Positions 44,538-54,615 of a stretch of DNA of 64,000 nt are shown here, piece by piece (positions within the stretch are counted from its first letter, which is position 1; each line of letters opens with the position of its first letter). Made by a program: the position numbers and the translations under genes. This DNA is from Pedobacter sp. KBS0701 (GTDB lineage: Bacteria; Bacteroidota; Bacteroidia; Sphingobacteriales; Sphingobacteriaceae): positions 2,666,001-2,730,000 of the forward strand of contig NZ_CP042171.1 in the NCBI RefSeq assembly GCF_005938645.2, read 5' to 3'. The notes below the pieces were generated by a model. That model was not told where the DNA came from. It searched no databases and worked only from the letters and a program-made list of their open reading frames with translations.

Positions 44538-45299
44538 CTAATAGGTATCCCTAACGATCTGACGCAGCATATTCAGGTTGGCATGCGCCTCTCCCATAGT
44601 ATTATTGAAGTACACGAATACCTTCTTGCCCTCTGCCAGCCACCCGGTTACATAACTTGCATACTCATACAATACGTCGTCAGAGTAGCTTCCCCTATAG
44701 TTCCCTCCCGGACCATGGAACCTGAGGTAGATAAAATCCGGATGGCTTTCCCTTACAGGAGAACTGGCAGGCGACTTATCATGGATCACCATACCAAGCC
44801 CAAACTCATCCAAAAGCTCGTATACCTCATCTATGTATAAAGAAGTATGCCGAAATTCCAAAGCGATCTTCCATTTAACAAAAGGATCATTATGCCTAAG
44901 CACCGACATTAGAAAGCGTAGCTGCGCAAAATGAGAAATCCTTACGCTTGGGGGGAACTGTACCAAAAGACAACCCTTTTTCTCTTCAACATGCGAAATG
45001 ACCGAAAAGAACCTGGACACGACCTCTGGATCAAAGGCCAAATCCTTATTATGGGTAATCTCCTTGAAAAGCTTAAAGGTAAAACGAAATTCTCCGGGCA
45101 CATCCGCCGCCCACTTTTTCATCGTGGAAACCTGCGGCACCTTATAAAAGGAGGAATTAATTTCGATAGAATCCATCAGCGAGGCGTAATAGCACAGCCG
45201 GCTCTTTTCCCGGAATTCTTCCGGGTAGTGCAATTTATTGGGAACCGGTAACAGTAGCCCGCTGGTACCCGAGTAATAGTTTTCAAAGGCGATGTCCAT
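44538..45299 (-). CDS. DUF72 family protein (YecE-like)
   Basis: 253 residues, TIM-barrel-like DUF72 protein. Typical parts: YASLMDSIEINSSFYKVPQVSTMKKWAADVPGEFRFTFKLFKEITH, GCLLVQFPPS, and YLRFHGPGGNYRGSYSDDVL near the end, with KVFVYFNNTMGEAHANL as the family close. No activity is established for the family, though proximity to DNA repair genes is common. Confidence 0.93.
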   Translation of the reverse strand: MDIAFENYYSGTSGLLLPVPNKLHYPEEFREKSRLCYYASLMDSIEINSSFYKVPQVSTMKKWAADVPGEFRFTFKLFKEITHNKDLAFDPEVVSRFFSVISHVEEKKGCLLVQFPPSVRISHFAQLRFLMSVLRHNDPFVKWKIALEFRHTSLYIDEVYELLDEFGLGMVIHDKSPASSPVRESHPDFIYLRFHGPGGNYRGSYSDDVLYEYASYVTGWLAEGKKVFVYFNNTMGEAHANLNMLRQIVRDTY

Positions 45300-45685
45300 A
45301 TTTTCCCAACAACTGGGACAGAAAATTGTTGAATGGGCAGATCAGAAGAAACAAATCCTGTCCGAATGTTATTTATCCCTCACCTAAAGTAAAACAACAT
45401 CCTGACAGAACATAATCCGCCCAATCCTGAAAAGGAATAAATTAGAACCAGTCCGGGGATTTGAAGGACATTATACATGAGAAAAGAACAAAAAATCACT
45501 GAACAGTTTTAAGCATGCTTACAAATGCAATAATGAATTCTCATTAGGCTATAAAAGTATCGGCTTGTCTGTTCTCCACCCAAAACACCAATCTTTTCCA
45601 TATTTTATTTTTTACTAACATTAGCATTATGTTTAGTATTAAATTATAAAGCGAATTAAAAAGGTTAATAATTCTAGCAATTAAT
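45300..45685. other. Intergenic region, no gene recognised
   Basis: AT-rich, nearly 400 bases between the DUF72 gene and the imuA remnant. It may carry the promoters of both; no repeat or RNA is seen. Confidence 0.4.
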
Positions 45686-45934
45686 ATGGAGACTAAAAGC
45701 GAATTGGTGCATAAACTGCAACAGGATATCATGATGTGGCAGGGCTTTAAGCCTGCTGCTGCCGGTAAGGCGGAGCGGATTGGCCTTGGTGCTATTGAGG
45801 ATGCTTTTCCCGGTGGTGTGTTTCCAAAAGGGGCTATCCACGAGTTTATTACTGTTTTTCCGGAAGATGCTGCTTCTGCCTGGAATAACCTTTTGGAGGA
45901 AAAATCGGGCAGATATTTTGCCAGCGTCTTATAG
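45686..45934 (+). pseudogene. imuA: imuA N-terminal remnant
   Basis: 82 residues that match the start of Bacteroidota ImuA, the RecA-like partner of the ImuB/DnaE2 mutasome: LVHKLQQDIMMWQGFKPAA, then IGLGAIEDAFPGGVFPKGAIHEF. A full ImuA has about 240 residues; here the similarity ends after AIHEFI and the frame stops soon. In another frame the following bases read VHREERDKQIDIETLQLIIRQ to a stop at about 46017, perhaps the tail of an unrelated gene joined by deletion. No imuB or dnaE2 is near. ImuA is therefore not functional from this locus. Confidence 0.7.
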
Positions 45935-46013
45935 TTCATCGCGAAGAACGGGATAAACAAATTGATATTGAAACGCTTCAACTAATTATCAGACAAATAG
46001 GAAATATTAAAAA

Positions 46014-46047
46014 ATGAATAATACCTAAATTAAAAGATATTATTCAT
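46014..46047 (+). terminator. Rho-independent terminator
   Basis: Ten-base stem ATGAATAATA / TATTATTCAT, 14-base loop, followed by a T-run on the plus strand. It closes the imuA-remnant region. Confidence 0.65.
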
Positions 46048-46118
46048 TTTTTATTGAGCATTATCGCTTACAGCGATTCAGAATTACCATTTACGAAAAT
46101 TGTTACTGAATAATCATG

Positions 46119-47120
46119 TTAATGGTTAACCATCTTCATTGCCCCTTCGCTGTACCGCTCGCCGATTACCGGATATTGCTTAATCAACCCATCAATTGCT
46201 ACAAGATCTGTGCTGGTGAGGTTAAATTCAACTGCACCAATATTTTCTTCCAGGTATTTCCTTTTCTTGGTTCCCGGAATTGGAATGATATCATTGCCCT
46301 GAGCCAAAACCCAGGCCAGGGCAAGTTGGGCAGGCGTGCAACCTTTGTTTTCTGCAAATGCAGTAAATTCTTTAATGAGCTTATTGTTATTGCTTATATT
46401 TTCTGGTTGGTAGCGTGGTAATGTTCTCCTGAAATCATCTTCGGAAAGAATATTTACATCAAGTGTATTGGTGACCAAACCCCTTGCCAGCGGAGAATAA
46501 GGGATAAGTGAAATCCCGAGTTCGCGGGTAGTTTGCAATATACCGTTCTCTACATCCCTTGTCAGCAGCGAATATTCGCTTTGAAGTGCTGCAATCGGGT
46601 GTACGGCATGCGCTTTTCTGATAGATGCCTCCGAAGCCTCGCTCAGACCGAGATAGCGTACTTTGCCTTCTTTAACCAGATCGGCCATTGCCCCCACAGT
46701 TTCCTCTATCGGGATATTCGGATCTACCCGGTGAGCATAATACAAATCGATTGTGTCAATTTTAAGCCGCTTCAGGCTCTGTTCAACTGCTACTTTTATC
46801 CAGGCGGGAGAACCATCAAAATAGGTGCCCGCGGCACTGCTTGGTCCGGCAACTCCATCTTTAAAACGAAATCCGAATTTAGTTGCAATAAATACCCTGT
46901 TCCGGTTAGGCACCAGTATTTTAGAGATCAATTCTTCGTTAGCGCCATTGGCATACATATCCGCCGTATCCCAAAAATTGATGCCCAGGTCAAGTGCTTT
47001 TTCCAATGTTGCTAAACTTTCTTTGTCATCTGTAGGGCCATAAGCAAAGCTCATACCCATACAACCCAGACCGAGCGCAGACAGCTGCTCGCCGGTTGTT
47101 CCAAGTTTTCTGTATTTCAT
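46119..47120 (-). CDS. Aldo/keto reductase
   Basis: 333 residues from the ATG at 47120, where [19 protein letters not shown] begins the family barrel; the upstream frame is not conserved. The catalytic tetrad is visible: Asp and Tyr in [11 protein letters not shown], Lys in FIATKFGF, His in LYYAHRVDP. The C-terminal [14 protein letters not shown] is the NADPH-binding block. It reduces carbonyl compounds with NADPH. The AraC regulator lies 80 bases upstream on the same strand and probably controls it. Confidence 0.95.
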   Translation of the reverse strand: MKYRKLGTTGEQLSALGLGCMGMSFAYGPTDDKESLATLEKALDLGINFWDTADMYANGANEELISKILVPNRNRVFIATKFGFRFKDGVAGPSSAAGTYFDGSPAWIKVAVEQSLKRLKIDTIDLYYAHRVDPNIPIEETVGAMADLVKEGKVRYLGLSEASEASIRKAHAVHPIAALQSEYSLLTRDVENGILQTTRELGISLIPYSPLARGLVTNTLDVNILSEDDFRRTLPRYQPENISNNNKLIKEFTAFAENKGCTPAQLALAWVLAQGNDIIPIPGTKKRKYLEENIGAVEFNLTSTDLVAIDGLIKQYPVIGERYSEGAMKMVNH

Positions 47121-47200
47121 TATTGTCAGATTTTGTTTCTCAAAGGTATACAGCGAATCTTTAACCAGACTTATAGGTATCAAACAGATCGTTATAATAT

Positions 47201-48106
47201 TCAAACAGTCTGTCGTAATTGAGTTGGCGCCAGGCCGGCGTGCTTTTTAAAAAACAAAGTAAAATAGGAAGGGTATTCAAAGCCCAGGCTGTAGGCAATA
47301 TCTGAAATGTTCCAGTCCGTATGCTGTAATAAAGCTTTTGCCTCCCTAATGATGCGGGCTGCAATATGAGCGGTTGTGGTCTTGCCGGTCACCTCCTTTA
47401 CTGAACGGTTAAGGTGATTGATGTGTACAGACAGGGCAGTAGCATAATCCACAGGATTTTTCAGTTTTAGTATAAGCGCAGGAGAATCAATTGGAAACTG
47501 CCTTTCCAGCAATTCAAGAAATAGAGCCGAAACCCTTGAAGACGCATTGGCATAAGTATGAAAATTAGTAGTCGGGCTGTTTTTCATGGCCTCATGGATG
47601 ATCAGATGCAGGTGACTTCGCAAAACGTCATACTTATGGAGATAGGTTGAACACATCTCTTTCTGCATTTTTTGAAATATAGTAGAGAGCTCGTTCAATT
47701 GCACCTCATCAGGAAAGAAAATCGGATTACCACCAATGCTAAACAGAGGTGAATCCCGCAGATTGCTCACCCTTTCGCTGTGCTGAATGAAATCTTCGGT
47801 AAACAGACAGTACCATCCCGACTGTTCCTCCGACTCAGCTTCCCATGAATAAGGTACAACCGGATTTGAAAACAGCAGTGCCGGGCGGTCGATCTGAATC
47901 CACTTATCTGCGTAATATATCTTGCCTTTGCCTATAATCAGGGACACCTTGTAGAAATCCCTGCGGCTGTAGGGACTTACAACGGCGCAGGTTTCTCTGC
48001 TGAACACATTGATATGACCAATACCCGCATTGTCCATCGGAACATCGGTAGGCGAATGGCCTGGAAGCCTGCTGTAAAAATCGCTAACACTTTCTGTTTG
48101 TTTCAC
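47201..48106 (-). CDS. AraC-family transcriptional regulator
   Basis: 301 residues. N-terminal sensory cupin-like part ([38 protein letters not shown]) and C-terminal AraC helix-turn-helix pair ([26 protein letters not shown], then [34 protein letters not shown]). It is upstream of and codirectional with the aldo/keto reductase gene. Confidence 0.93.
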   Translation of the reverse strand: MKQTESVSDFYSRLPGHSPTDVPMDNAGIGHINVFSRETCAVVSPYSRRDFYKVSLIIGKGKIYYADKWIQIDRPALLFSNPVVPYSWEAESEEQSGWYCLFTEDFIQHSERVSNLRDSPLFSIGGNPIFFPDEVQLNELSTIFQKMQKEMCSTYLHKYDVLRSHLHLIIHEAMKNSPTTNFHTYANASSRVSALFLELLERQFPIDSPALILKLKNPVDYATALSVHINHLNRSVKEVTGKTTTAHIAARIIREAKALLQHTDWNISDIAYSLGFEYPSYFTLFFKKHAGLAPTQLRQTV

Positions 48107-48312
48107 GATGCTAATTTATAAAAATCAAACAAACTGTTTATAAGTCTTCTTTTATAGTTGTGTAAATACTATAAACCAAAAGATAAACTTGTGTATAAAA
48201 TAATTGGCTCCGATAATTCAGTGCAACAGAGCGATCGCCTTTTTGAAAACCCAAATATTAACTTTTCTACATCCCTACTTTTTGAGCTTTAAAAACGCGA
48301 CCTTTGCAAACT

Positions 48313-49683
48313 ATGTTTTCTAAAATTTACACCAAGTATAAACCTTATTATAAAGAAAATCTTCATTTGGCACTGCCAATTGTAGGTTCTCAGGTTGGTC
48401 ATACTTTGGTACACATGGCGGATAGTATTATTGTAGGTCATTTTACGGATACTATTCAATTGGCTGCTGTTTCATTAGTGAACAGTATATTTATGCTTAT
48501 CCTTGTAATCGGGCTGGGTATTTCTTATGGTTTAACACCATTGATTGCACAGGAAAATGGCCGGCAGAATTATGATGAATGCGGAAAACTTCTATCAAAC
48601 AGTTTAATAATTAATATCTGTATAGGCATATTTTTATATGTATTGGTTCAATTGGGGATATTTTGTGTCATCGATCGACTTGAACAAACCCCTGAGGTAG
48701 TACGTTACGCGAAACCCTATCTGAATCTTTTATCAATTTCAATTATTCCATTATTGATTTTTCAGACCTTTAAACAGTTTGCTGAAGGTTTAGGCTTTAC
48801 CAAGCAGGCTATGTTCGTTTCGATCTGGGGAAATGCGCTTAATATCATCCTTGGAATTATTTTCGTTAAAGGTATGTTTGGCATTAAATCAATGGGCGTC
48901 AGCGGTGTAGGTTTAAGCACCTTGATTGATCGGATTTTAATGGCTACAGTAATGTGTTTTTATGTATTGCGCTCAAGGCATTTTAAAAAATACCTGACCA
49001 GTTTCAAAGCCACTTTTTTTGATAAAATAAGGGCTGTTAAAATCGCAAAAATCGGAATGCCGGTTGCTATGCAATATTCTTTTGAAATCAGCGCTTTTAG
49101 TGGCGCTGCTGTACTAATCGGCACCATTGGTGCGGTAGAGCAGGCGGCACATCAGATTGCCATCAGTTTAGCTGCCATGACTTATATGATTGCCAGTGGT
49201 GTAGCTTCTGCAGCGACCATTAAAACCGGAAACAATTTTGGAAAGAATAATTTTGATGATCTGCGCAAATCAGCCATTGCGAGTTATCATGTGATATTAC
49301 TGTTCATGTCATTTACTGCGGTTATTTTTGTACTGGCTAACAATATTATGCCTTTTATTTACACCGAAGATGCAGCCGTAATTCCGATTGCAGCGCAACT
49401 ATTAATTATAGCAGGTTTTTTTCAATTATTTGATGGTACCCAGGTAGTGGGATTAGGTGTTTTACGTGGCATTGGCGATGTTAACATTCCTACCTTTATT
49501 ACCTTTTTAGCCTATTGGGTAGTTGGAATTCCTATTGGTTATGTATTGGGATTTCATTTTAACTTAGGGGTTAACGGCATTTGGTATGGTTTAACATTAG
49601 GATTGTTAACAGCCTCTATCCTATTGTTTTTAAGGTTCCAGAACAAGACAAGGAGTTTAAAAGCCGAGCAGTTTCATCCTTAG
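48313..49683 (+). CDS. MATE-family multidrug efflux transporter
   Basis: 456 residues from the ATG at 48313 (the TTG at 48304 is less likely). Twelve membrane helices in two homologous halves. Family features: LALPIVGSQVGHTLVHMADSIIVGHF at the start, IGLGISYGLTPLIAQENG, and VQLVGLGVLRGIGDVNIPTF-type block (TQVVGLGVLRGIGD) in the second half. It exports drugs or metabolites against Na+ or H+. It is a single-gene unit with its own start region. Confidence 0.95.
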   Translation: MFSKIYTKYKPYYKENLHLALPIVGSQVGHTLVHMADSIIVGHFTDTIQLAAVSLVNSIFMLILVIGLGISYGLTPLIAQENGRQNYDECGKLLSNSLIINICIGIFLYVLVQLGIFCVIDRLEQTPEVVRYAKPYLNLLSISIIPLLIFQTFKQFAEGLGFTKQAMFVSIWGNALNIILGIIFVKGMFGIKSMGVSGVGLSTLIDRILMATVMCFYVLRSRHFKKYLTSFKATFFDKIRAVKIAKIGMPVAMQYSFEISAFSGAAVLIGTIGAVEQAAHQIAISLAAMTYMIASGVASAATIKTGNNFGKNNFDDLRKSAIASYHVILLFMSFTAVIFVLANNIMPFIYTEDAAVIPIAAQLLIIAGFFQLFDGTQVVGLGVLRGIGDVNIPTFITFLAYWVVGIPIGYVLGFHFNLGVNGIWYGLTLGLLTASILLFLRFQNKTRSLKAEQFHP

Positions 49684-49690
49684 ATAAATC

Positions 49691-49980
49691 CGTCATTTCG
49701 GCCGCAGTGGAGAACCCGAAGGCTCTGCGAAGCACAAAATCTATTAGACAGAATTTCTTGTAGATAGGTTTCTCCATTTCGCTTCGCTCCAGTGGAAATC
49801 ACGCTACTTGTATAATACAACGAGAATTCTGGAAATTATTTAATTGTTATGCCGCGCGCGGCGAAGAATCCCTTAACCAAGAACAGTGGACTCTGTGACT
49901 TCCGTTAGGCTCAAAAGAAGCGTGAAGTTAATGTTCGCTGCTAAGTCAAAACAGATTCTTCGCTGCGCTCAGAATGACAG
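49691..49980. repeat. REP-like intergenic palindromic sequences
   Basis: Two neighbouring inverted-repeat units. The first (49691-49803) begins GTCATTTCGGCCGCAGTGG and ends in the mirrored TTTCTCCATTTCGCTTCGCTCC. The second (about 49850-49980) has GGCGAAGAATC opposite GATTCTTCGCTGCGCTC and closes with AGAATGACAG. Related sequence is at 57741-57964. They look like the dispersed palindromic repeats common between Sphingobacteriaceae genes. Confidence 0.65.
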
Positions 49981-49986
49981 CAGGAA

Positions 49987-50721
49987 TTATTTCCCTCCAA
50001 CATTCACCACAACACCAATGGTGAAGATAGAATTACCAGCTGACATGTATTTGCGGTTCTTCAGGCCAATATTACTACTGGTGGTGTATTGTAACTGGAA
50101 AGTTTTGCTAAGTGCCATACGGGTAAAGAAAACCGGCTCAAAGAAAATATTATCTTCTTTAGGCTGCACTACCCCATTTAAAAAGAAACGATCCATTTTA
50201 ATATGGCTGATTCTTAAAGCAGTTCCGTAGTTGATCGGGAAGTCGGTTCCAAACAAACGCAGGTTGTTTTTCTTTTTCGAACTGTAGTTTACCTGTAAGA
50301 ATGTTTTTCTGTAATCTACTTCCTGCAGTTCAGAACTGGTAAGAATATCGTTTTTGTAATCACGGAAAGTGATGTCACTCCAACCCTTTCCTACACCTGC
50401 GTAAATTTCGATAATCCGGTTATTGTCTGGACCAAAGGTATCAAAATACCCTCCGCCAATTTCAATAAGTTTGTGCCCAAAATCTTTGGTTTTTCTTTCG
50501 CTGTTCATTCTTGAACCACTAAACAATAAACCAACATGGTCTGAAACGGCGTAAGCGCCATTCACACTGGCATTGCCTTTTAAAGAAATGTGTGCACCGC
50601 CACTAAATTCTCCCTGTTTACTTAACATTGGCGTATTTGGAACGTTTGGCATATAAACTGAAGAACAACTGGCTGCGAAAAGCGCTAAAACTGGGAAGGT
50701 AAAACGTAAGTATTTAATCAT
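49987..50721 (-). CDS. Putative outer-membrane barrel lipoprotein, hypothetical
   Basis: 244 residues with lipobox LFAASC (Cys19). The mature chain is made of alternating short strands (GGAHISLKGNASVNGAYAVSDHVGLLFSG, then FTIGVVVNVGG at the end), as in small outer-membrane barrels of Bacteroidota. No named family. Its neighbour downstream on the same strand is none; the pseudouridine synthase gene is upstream. Confidence 0.7.
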   Translation of the reverse strand: MIKYLRFTFPVLALFAASCSSVYMPNVPNTPMLSKQGEFSGGAHISLKGNASVNGAYAVSDHVGLLFSGSRMNSERKTKDFGHKLIEIGGGYFDTFGPDNNRIIEIYAGVGKGWSDITFRDYKNDILTSSELQEVDYRKTFLQVNYSSKKKNNLRLFGTDFPINYGTALRISHIKMDRFFLNGVVQPKEDNIFFEPVFFTRMALSKTFQLQYTTSSNIGLKNRKYMSAGNSIFTIGVVVNVGGK

Positions 50722-50759
50722 AGATGTTATATAAACAGATTTCGGTGTTAAAAATTGTG

Positions 50760-51443
50760 CTAAAGTTCCATTTTCATGAAATCCATCACTCTTTTAAACT
50801 CATCATGCAGACCGGCTTTTAAATGAATTTTTTCTTTGGTAACTGGATGAATAAATTCCAACTCAGACGCATGCAGCAACATGGTGGTCATTTCCCATTG
50901 CTCCTTGAAAAATTTATTCTGTTTGTTGCAGCCGTGTGTACGATCGCCAATAATCGGATGAAGAATATGACTAAAATGACGCCTCAGCTGGTGCATTCTT
51001 CCGGTTTTAGGGGTAGCTTCTACCAATGAGTAACGGGATGTTGGATGTTGGCCAAGAGCTACTTCAACCTCTGCTTTTTGAAGCGTTTTGAACGAGGTGA
51101 AAGCATCTTGCATGGTTCCGTTTTCTTTAGCTAATGGATAGTCAATATCCATGGCATCAGGGGTGTAACCACGCAGAATAGCCAGGTATTTTTTATCTGT
51201 CTCCGCGTTCATAAATTGTTGATGCATAGCAATTTCAGAAGTTTTATCAAAAGCAAACAATAAGATCCCACTGGTTTTCCGGTCTAACCTGTGCACCGGG
51301 CTAACCTGTTTACCCACCTGATCCCTCAGCATCTGTAGGGCAAATTCGGTCGCATCTCTGGCAATTGAAGATTGATGAACCAAAAGGCCATGTGGCTTAT
51401 TAATTGCAATTAAATTCTCGTCCTGGTAAATAATCTCCAACAT
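50760..51443 (-). CDS. RluA-family pseudouridine synthase (TruC-like)
   Basis: 227 residues. The RluA/TruC catalytic motif VHRLDRKTSGILLFA (catalytic Asp) is near residue 50; further conserved parts are LLVHQSS, GRMHQLRRHFSHI and PIIGDRTHG. Without an S4 domain and of this length it is closest to TruC, which makes pseudouridine 65 in tRNA, or to other short RluA members. rRNA versus tRNA target cannot be decided from the sequence. Confidence 0.92.
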   Translation of the reverse strand: MLEIIYQDENLIAINKPHGLLVHQSSIARDATEFALQMLRDQVGKQVSPVHRLDRKTSGILLFAFDKTSEIAMHQQFMNAETDKKYLAILRGYTPDAMDIDYPLAKENGTMQDAFTSFKTLQKAEVEVALGQHPTSRYSLVEATPKTGRMHQLRRHFSHILHPIIGDRTHGCNKQNKFFKEQWEMTTMLLHASELEFIHPVTKEKIHLKAGLHDEFKRVMDFMKMEL

Positions 51444-51485
51444 ATTGCCGCGAAGATAAGGATATTATGTTTTTTGAGAGATGGC

Positions 51486-52388
51486 TTATGCAAATAAATC
51501 AAAGGCCAATCGGTAGGTATTGCAATGCGCATCTACGATGTCTTTAATATCTGCCGAGTATCCCCCGCCCATACTAACCTGTAAAGGCAGGCTTTTATCC
51601 TTACAGGCCTGCAATACCATGCTGTCGCGTTCCTTGCATGCCGCTTTAGTTAAAGCCAATTTACCCAGTTTATCGGTAGAGAGCACATCAACTCCTGATA
51701 AATAAAATACAAAATCGGGTTTGGCTCTTTCGAAAGCCTTTTTCAAATTGGCATCTAAAGCCGACAGATATGCTTCATCCTGTATGCCATCATCTAAAGG
51801 AACATCCAAACTTGAGATTTCTTTTCTGAAAGGGAAATTTTTATCGCCATGTATCGAAAAAGTAAATACCCGTTCCTCATTTTGAAAGATTTCTGCCGTA
51901 CCATTTCCCTGGTGCACATCTAAATCAATAATTAAGATGTGTTTAGCTAATTTTTTATATAACAAATAATTAGCTGCAATAGCCTGGTCATTTAACAAAC
52001 AAAAACCTTCGCCCCAGTTACTGCCGGCATGATGTGTACCTCCTGCTACATTAAAAGCAATACCATTCTCCATGGCAAAATAAGCACCATCAATTGTACC
52101 TTGCGCAATCCTCAGTTCGCGCGCTACAAGCTGCACATCCAAAGGAAAGCCGATACGCCGCTGATCTTTTGACGAGAGGGTTAAATCCCTTAACTGCTCC
52201 CAGTAAGCTTTTTGGTGTGTTAGCAGCACAAACTTTTCACTAAGTGGCTCGGGACTAAATAAGTTATGCCGCTCAATGGTTCCTTCGTGCAAAAGCTGTT
52301 CAGGTATCAATTCATATTTCAGCATCGGAAAGCGATGCCCCTCTGGCAAAGGATGTGCATAAATCGGGTGCCAGGCAATTTTGATCAT
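51486..52388 (-). CDS. Histone-deacetylase-family hydrolase
   Basis: 300 residues with the arginase/deacetylase fold. Zinc site and catalytic His pair are visible: GGTHHAG, IIDLDVHQGNGTA (Asp, His ligands), and SGVDVLSTDKLGKL (Asp ligand). Bacterial members remove acetyl groups from small amines or proteins such as acetoin-utilisation regulators. It overlaps the bestrophin gene by one base, so they are coupled. Confidence 0.93.
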   Translation of the reverse strand: MIKIAWHPIYAHPLPEGHRFPMLKYELIPEQLLHEGTIERHNLFSPEPLSEKFVLLTHQKAYWEQLRDLTLSSKDQRRIGFPLDVQLVARELRIAQGTIDGAYFAMENGIAFNVAGGTHHAGSNWGEGFCLLNDQAIAANYLLYKKLAKHILIIDLDVHQGNGTAEIFQNEERVFTFSIHGDKNFPFRKEISSLDVPLDDGIQDEAYLSALDANLKKAFERAKPDFVFYLSGVDVLSTDKLGKLALTKAACKERDSMVLQACKDKSLPLQVSMGGGYSADIKDIVDAHCNTYRLAFDLFA

Positions 52389-53248
52389 TAGCCTAAAATC
52401 TCTCCTACATGTTTTTCGATATTGGTACAGATCTGATCTACCGGAAGATCATTTGCATCATAACCAAAAGGATTCTCTATTTCTTCAGCTATCAGTTCCA
52501 AACTCGCTAATACATAGAGGATAAAGGGTACAATCGGCACCACAAAATAACCTAAACTGAATACCCAGCCAAAGGGTAAAGTGATCACATAAACAAAAAT
52601 AAATTTTTTAATAAATGCGCTGTAAGAAAACGGGATTGGAGTGTTTTTAATCCTTTCGCAGGCGCCACAGATATCAGTAAACTGATTAAAGTCACTGGAA
52701 AGAACAATAAACTGTTCCTGCGAAATCGAACCTTTTTCTAACAACCCGTAGAATCTGTTGGTTAAACTACCTGCTATCTGGTTTGGAACATGTTTGCCTT
52801 CTTCTACTTCTATCAACAAGCTGTTCTTCCCAAAATACATCTTTTCTCTTAAATGTTCTTTAAGCGCAAAAGCATATTTAGGGATTCCATATTCAAAAAA
52901 GCGGACATCCTCATCCGGCAGTTTAAGCGCTTTAATCTTTATAGCCAGGTTACGGCTTACATTGGTTAATGACCCCAACAGTTTCCTGCCTTCCCACCAC
53001 CTGTCATAAGCCGTATTAGTTCTGAAAACCAACAAAAGCGACAAAACAAAGCCCAATAGACTATGCATCATACCAATATTGGTTACATTACTAGTTTTAG
53101 AAAGCTGAAAGTAATTCAATTCAGCATAAGCAACCAACCCTGAAAATACGGCTACCCCAAGCATTAAGGGCCAAAGCTTTCTAAAAGTGTCACTTTTATC
53201 GATATGAAAAATGAAGGTACTCCAGTCTTTAGGGTTGTAGTTAATCAT
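52388..53248 (-). CDS. Bestrophin-like membrane channel protein
   Basis: 286 residues with four membrane segments. Bestrophin/UPF0187 features: FRKLWPLMLGVAVFSGLVAY, LLSLLLVFRTNTAYDRWWEGRKLLGSLTNVSRNLAIK and PLPFGWVFSLGYFV-type block with NPFGYDANDLPVD near the end. Bacterial homologues form pentameric ion channels. It overlaps the deacetylase-family gene by one base (ATGA-like) and follows kynureninase by 17 bases, suggesting one transcript. Confidence 0.93.
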   Translation of the reverse strand: MINYNPKDWSTFIFHIDKSDTFRKLWPLMLGVAVFSGLVAYAELNYFQLSKTSNVTNIGMMHSLLGFVLSLLLVFRTNTAYDRWWEGRKLLGSLTNVSRNLAIKIKALKLPDEDVRFFEYGIPKYAFALKEHLREKMYFGKNSLLIEVEEGKHVPNQIAGSLTNRFYGLLEKGSISQEQFIVLSSDFNQFTDICGACERIKNTPIPFSYSAFIKKFIFVYVITLPFGWVFSLGYFVVPIVPFILYVLASLELIAEEIENPFGYDANDLPVDQICTNIEKHVGEILG

Positions 53249-53265
53249 TTTTATTCTTTTCTACA

Positions 53266-54552
53266 TTATAAAATATCTTTACTCACTTTTAATAACGCCT
53301 GTCCGGCCAGATAAACATCCTCATAGGAATTATAGAGCGGCACGGCACTTAAACGGATTACGTCGGGTTCGCGCCAATCGCCAAGGACATGATTGACCAT
53401 TAAGCCGTCAAAAATCTCTTTACCATTACGCAGGGCAATAATGGATAATTGCGCACCTCTATCGTCAGGGTTTTTCGGTGTGATAATTTTATATTGCTCG
53501 AATCCCAAATCCTTATTTACTTCATTTATAATAAATTCTAGATAGCTGGTTAAAGTAATACTTTTATCTCTCAATGGCGCTATGAAACCTGCTTTTTCAA
53601 AAATCTGTAGCGAAGCATGATATAAGGCCATCGGCATTACCTGTGTGCAACTTACCTGCCATCCGTCTGCCCCGACTTCCGGAATAAAGCCTTTTTCCAT
53701 TTTAAAGCGTTTACTTTCCTGGTAACCCCACCATCCTGCAAAGCGATTCAATTGGGTATTGCTGAAATGTTTTTCGTGAACAAAGATCCCGCTTATTCCT
53801 CCTGGACCTGAGTTTTGATATTTATAAGAACACCAGCAGGCAAAATCAACATCCCAATCATGTAATTTTACAGGAACATTGCCTGCGGCATGCGCCAGGT
53901 CCCAGCCTACAATTGCTCCTATTTCATGCCCGGCCTTGGTAATGGTTTCCATGTCGTACCATTGTCCGGTGTAGTAATTTATCCCGCCAAATAAAACTAA
54001 AGCAATTTCATCTGCATTTTCTTTAATTTTAGCTACGATGTCCTCGGTATGGAGTATTTCCTCACCTTCCTTAGGAAAAACCTCTATTATAGCTTCTTTT
54101 GGGTTAAAACCATGAAACCTAACCTGGCTTTCTATCGCATATTGATCAGATGGGAATGCTCCGCCTTCCATGATGATTTTGAAGCGTTTGCCTTTGGGCT
54201 GATAAAAACTAACCATCAACAGGTGAAGATTTACGGTCAAAGTATTCATCGGACAAACTTCAGAAGGTAATGCACCAACAATCGGGGCCATTAACTTTTT
54301 AAGCTCCTTATGGTAGAACATCCAGGGTTCGTTTCCTTCAAACCATCCCTCTACCGCATAGTTAGCCCAGTTGTTAAGCTGACCTTTCAAAACTTCGCCA
54401 GCTACTTTAGGTTGAAGACCTAATGAATTACCGCACAGATAAATAAAAGCTTTTCCGTTATGGTTTGGAAATAAAAACTGAGACCTAAATTGATGGAGCT
54501 GATCGGCTTCATCTTGTAGTTGGGCAAATGATAGGGTGTTTTCGAAATTCAT
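53266..54552 (-). CDS. kynU: Kynureninase
   Basis: 428 residues, PLP-dependent enzyme that cleaves kynurenine or 3-hydroxykynurenine to (hydroxy)anthranilate and alanine. Blocks seen: YLCGNSLGLQPK, MNTLTVNLHLLMVSFY, GWDLAHAAGN (PLP-binding Asp) and CWCSYKYQNSGPGG, with the Schiff-base Lys in SYKY. Length fits the family (about 420). No other kynurenine-pathway gene is in the window. It precedes the bestrophin gene on the same strand. Confidence 0.96.
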   Translation of the reverse strand: MNFENTLSFAQLQDEADQLHQFRSQFLFPNHNGKAFIYLCGNSLGLQPKVAGEVLKGQLNNWANYAVEGWFEGNEPWMFYHKELKKLMAPIVGALPSEVCPMNTLTVNLHLLMVSFYQPKGKRFKIIMEGGAFPSDQYAIESQVRFHGFNPKEAIIEVFPKEGEEILHTEDIVAKIKENADEIALVLFGGINYYTGQWYDMETITKAGHEIGAIVGWDLAHAAGNVPVKLHDWDVDFACWCSYKYQNSGPGGISGIFVHEKHFSNTQLNRFAGWWGYQESKRFKMEKGFIPEVGADGWQVSCTQVMPMALYHASLQIFEKAGFIAPLRDKSITLTSYLEFIINEVNKDLGFEQYKIITPKNPDDRGAQLSIIALRNGKEIFDGLMVNHVLGDWREPDVIRLSAVPLYNSYEDVYLAGQALLKVSKDIL

Positions 54553-54568
54553 CAGCCAATATTACAAA

Positions 54569-54599
54569 AAAAGCAGGTATTGTTTCCAATCCTGCTTTT
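54569..54599 (-). terminator. Terminator between PNPOx-like and kynU genes
   Basis: AAAAGCAGG / CCTGCTTTT stem with a 13-base loop; A-run on the left reads as a U-tail on the minus strand. It ends the transcript of the upstream PNPOx-like gene and separates it from kynU. Confidence 0.65.
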
Positions 54600-54615
54600 C
54601 AATTCTTGAGATTTA

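Noticed and set aside
45544..45981. 145-codon frame on the minus strand
   Set aside because: Antisense to the imuA remnant, which matches a known family; the minus product has no recognisable features.
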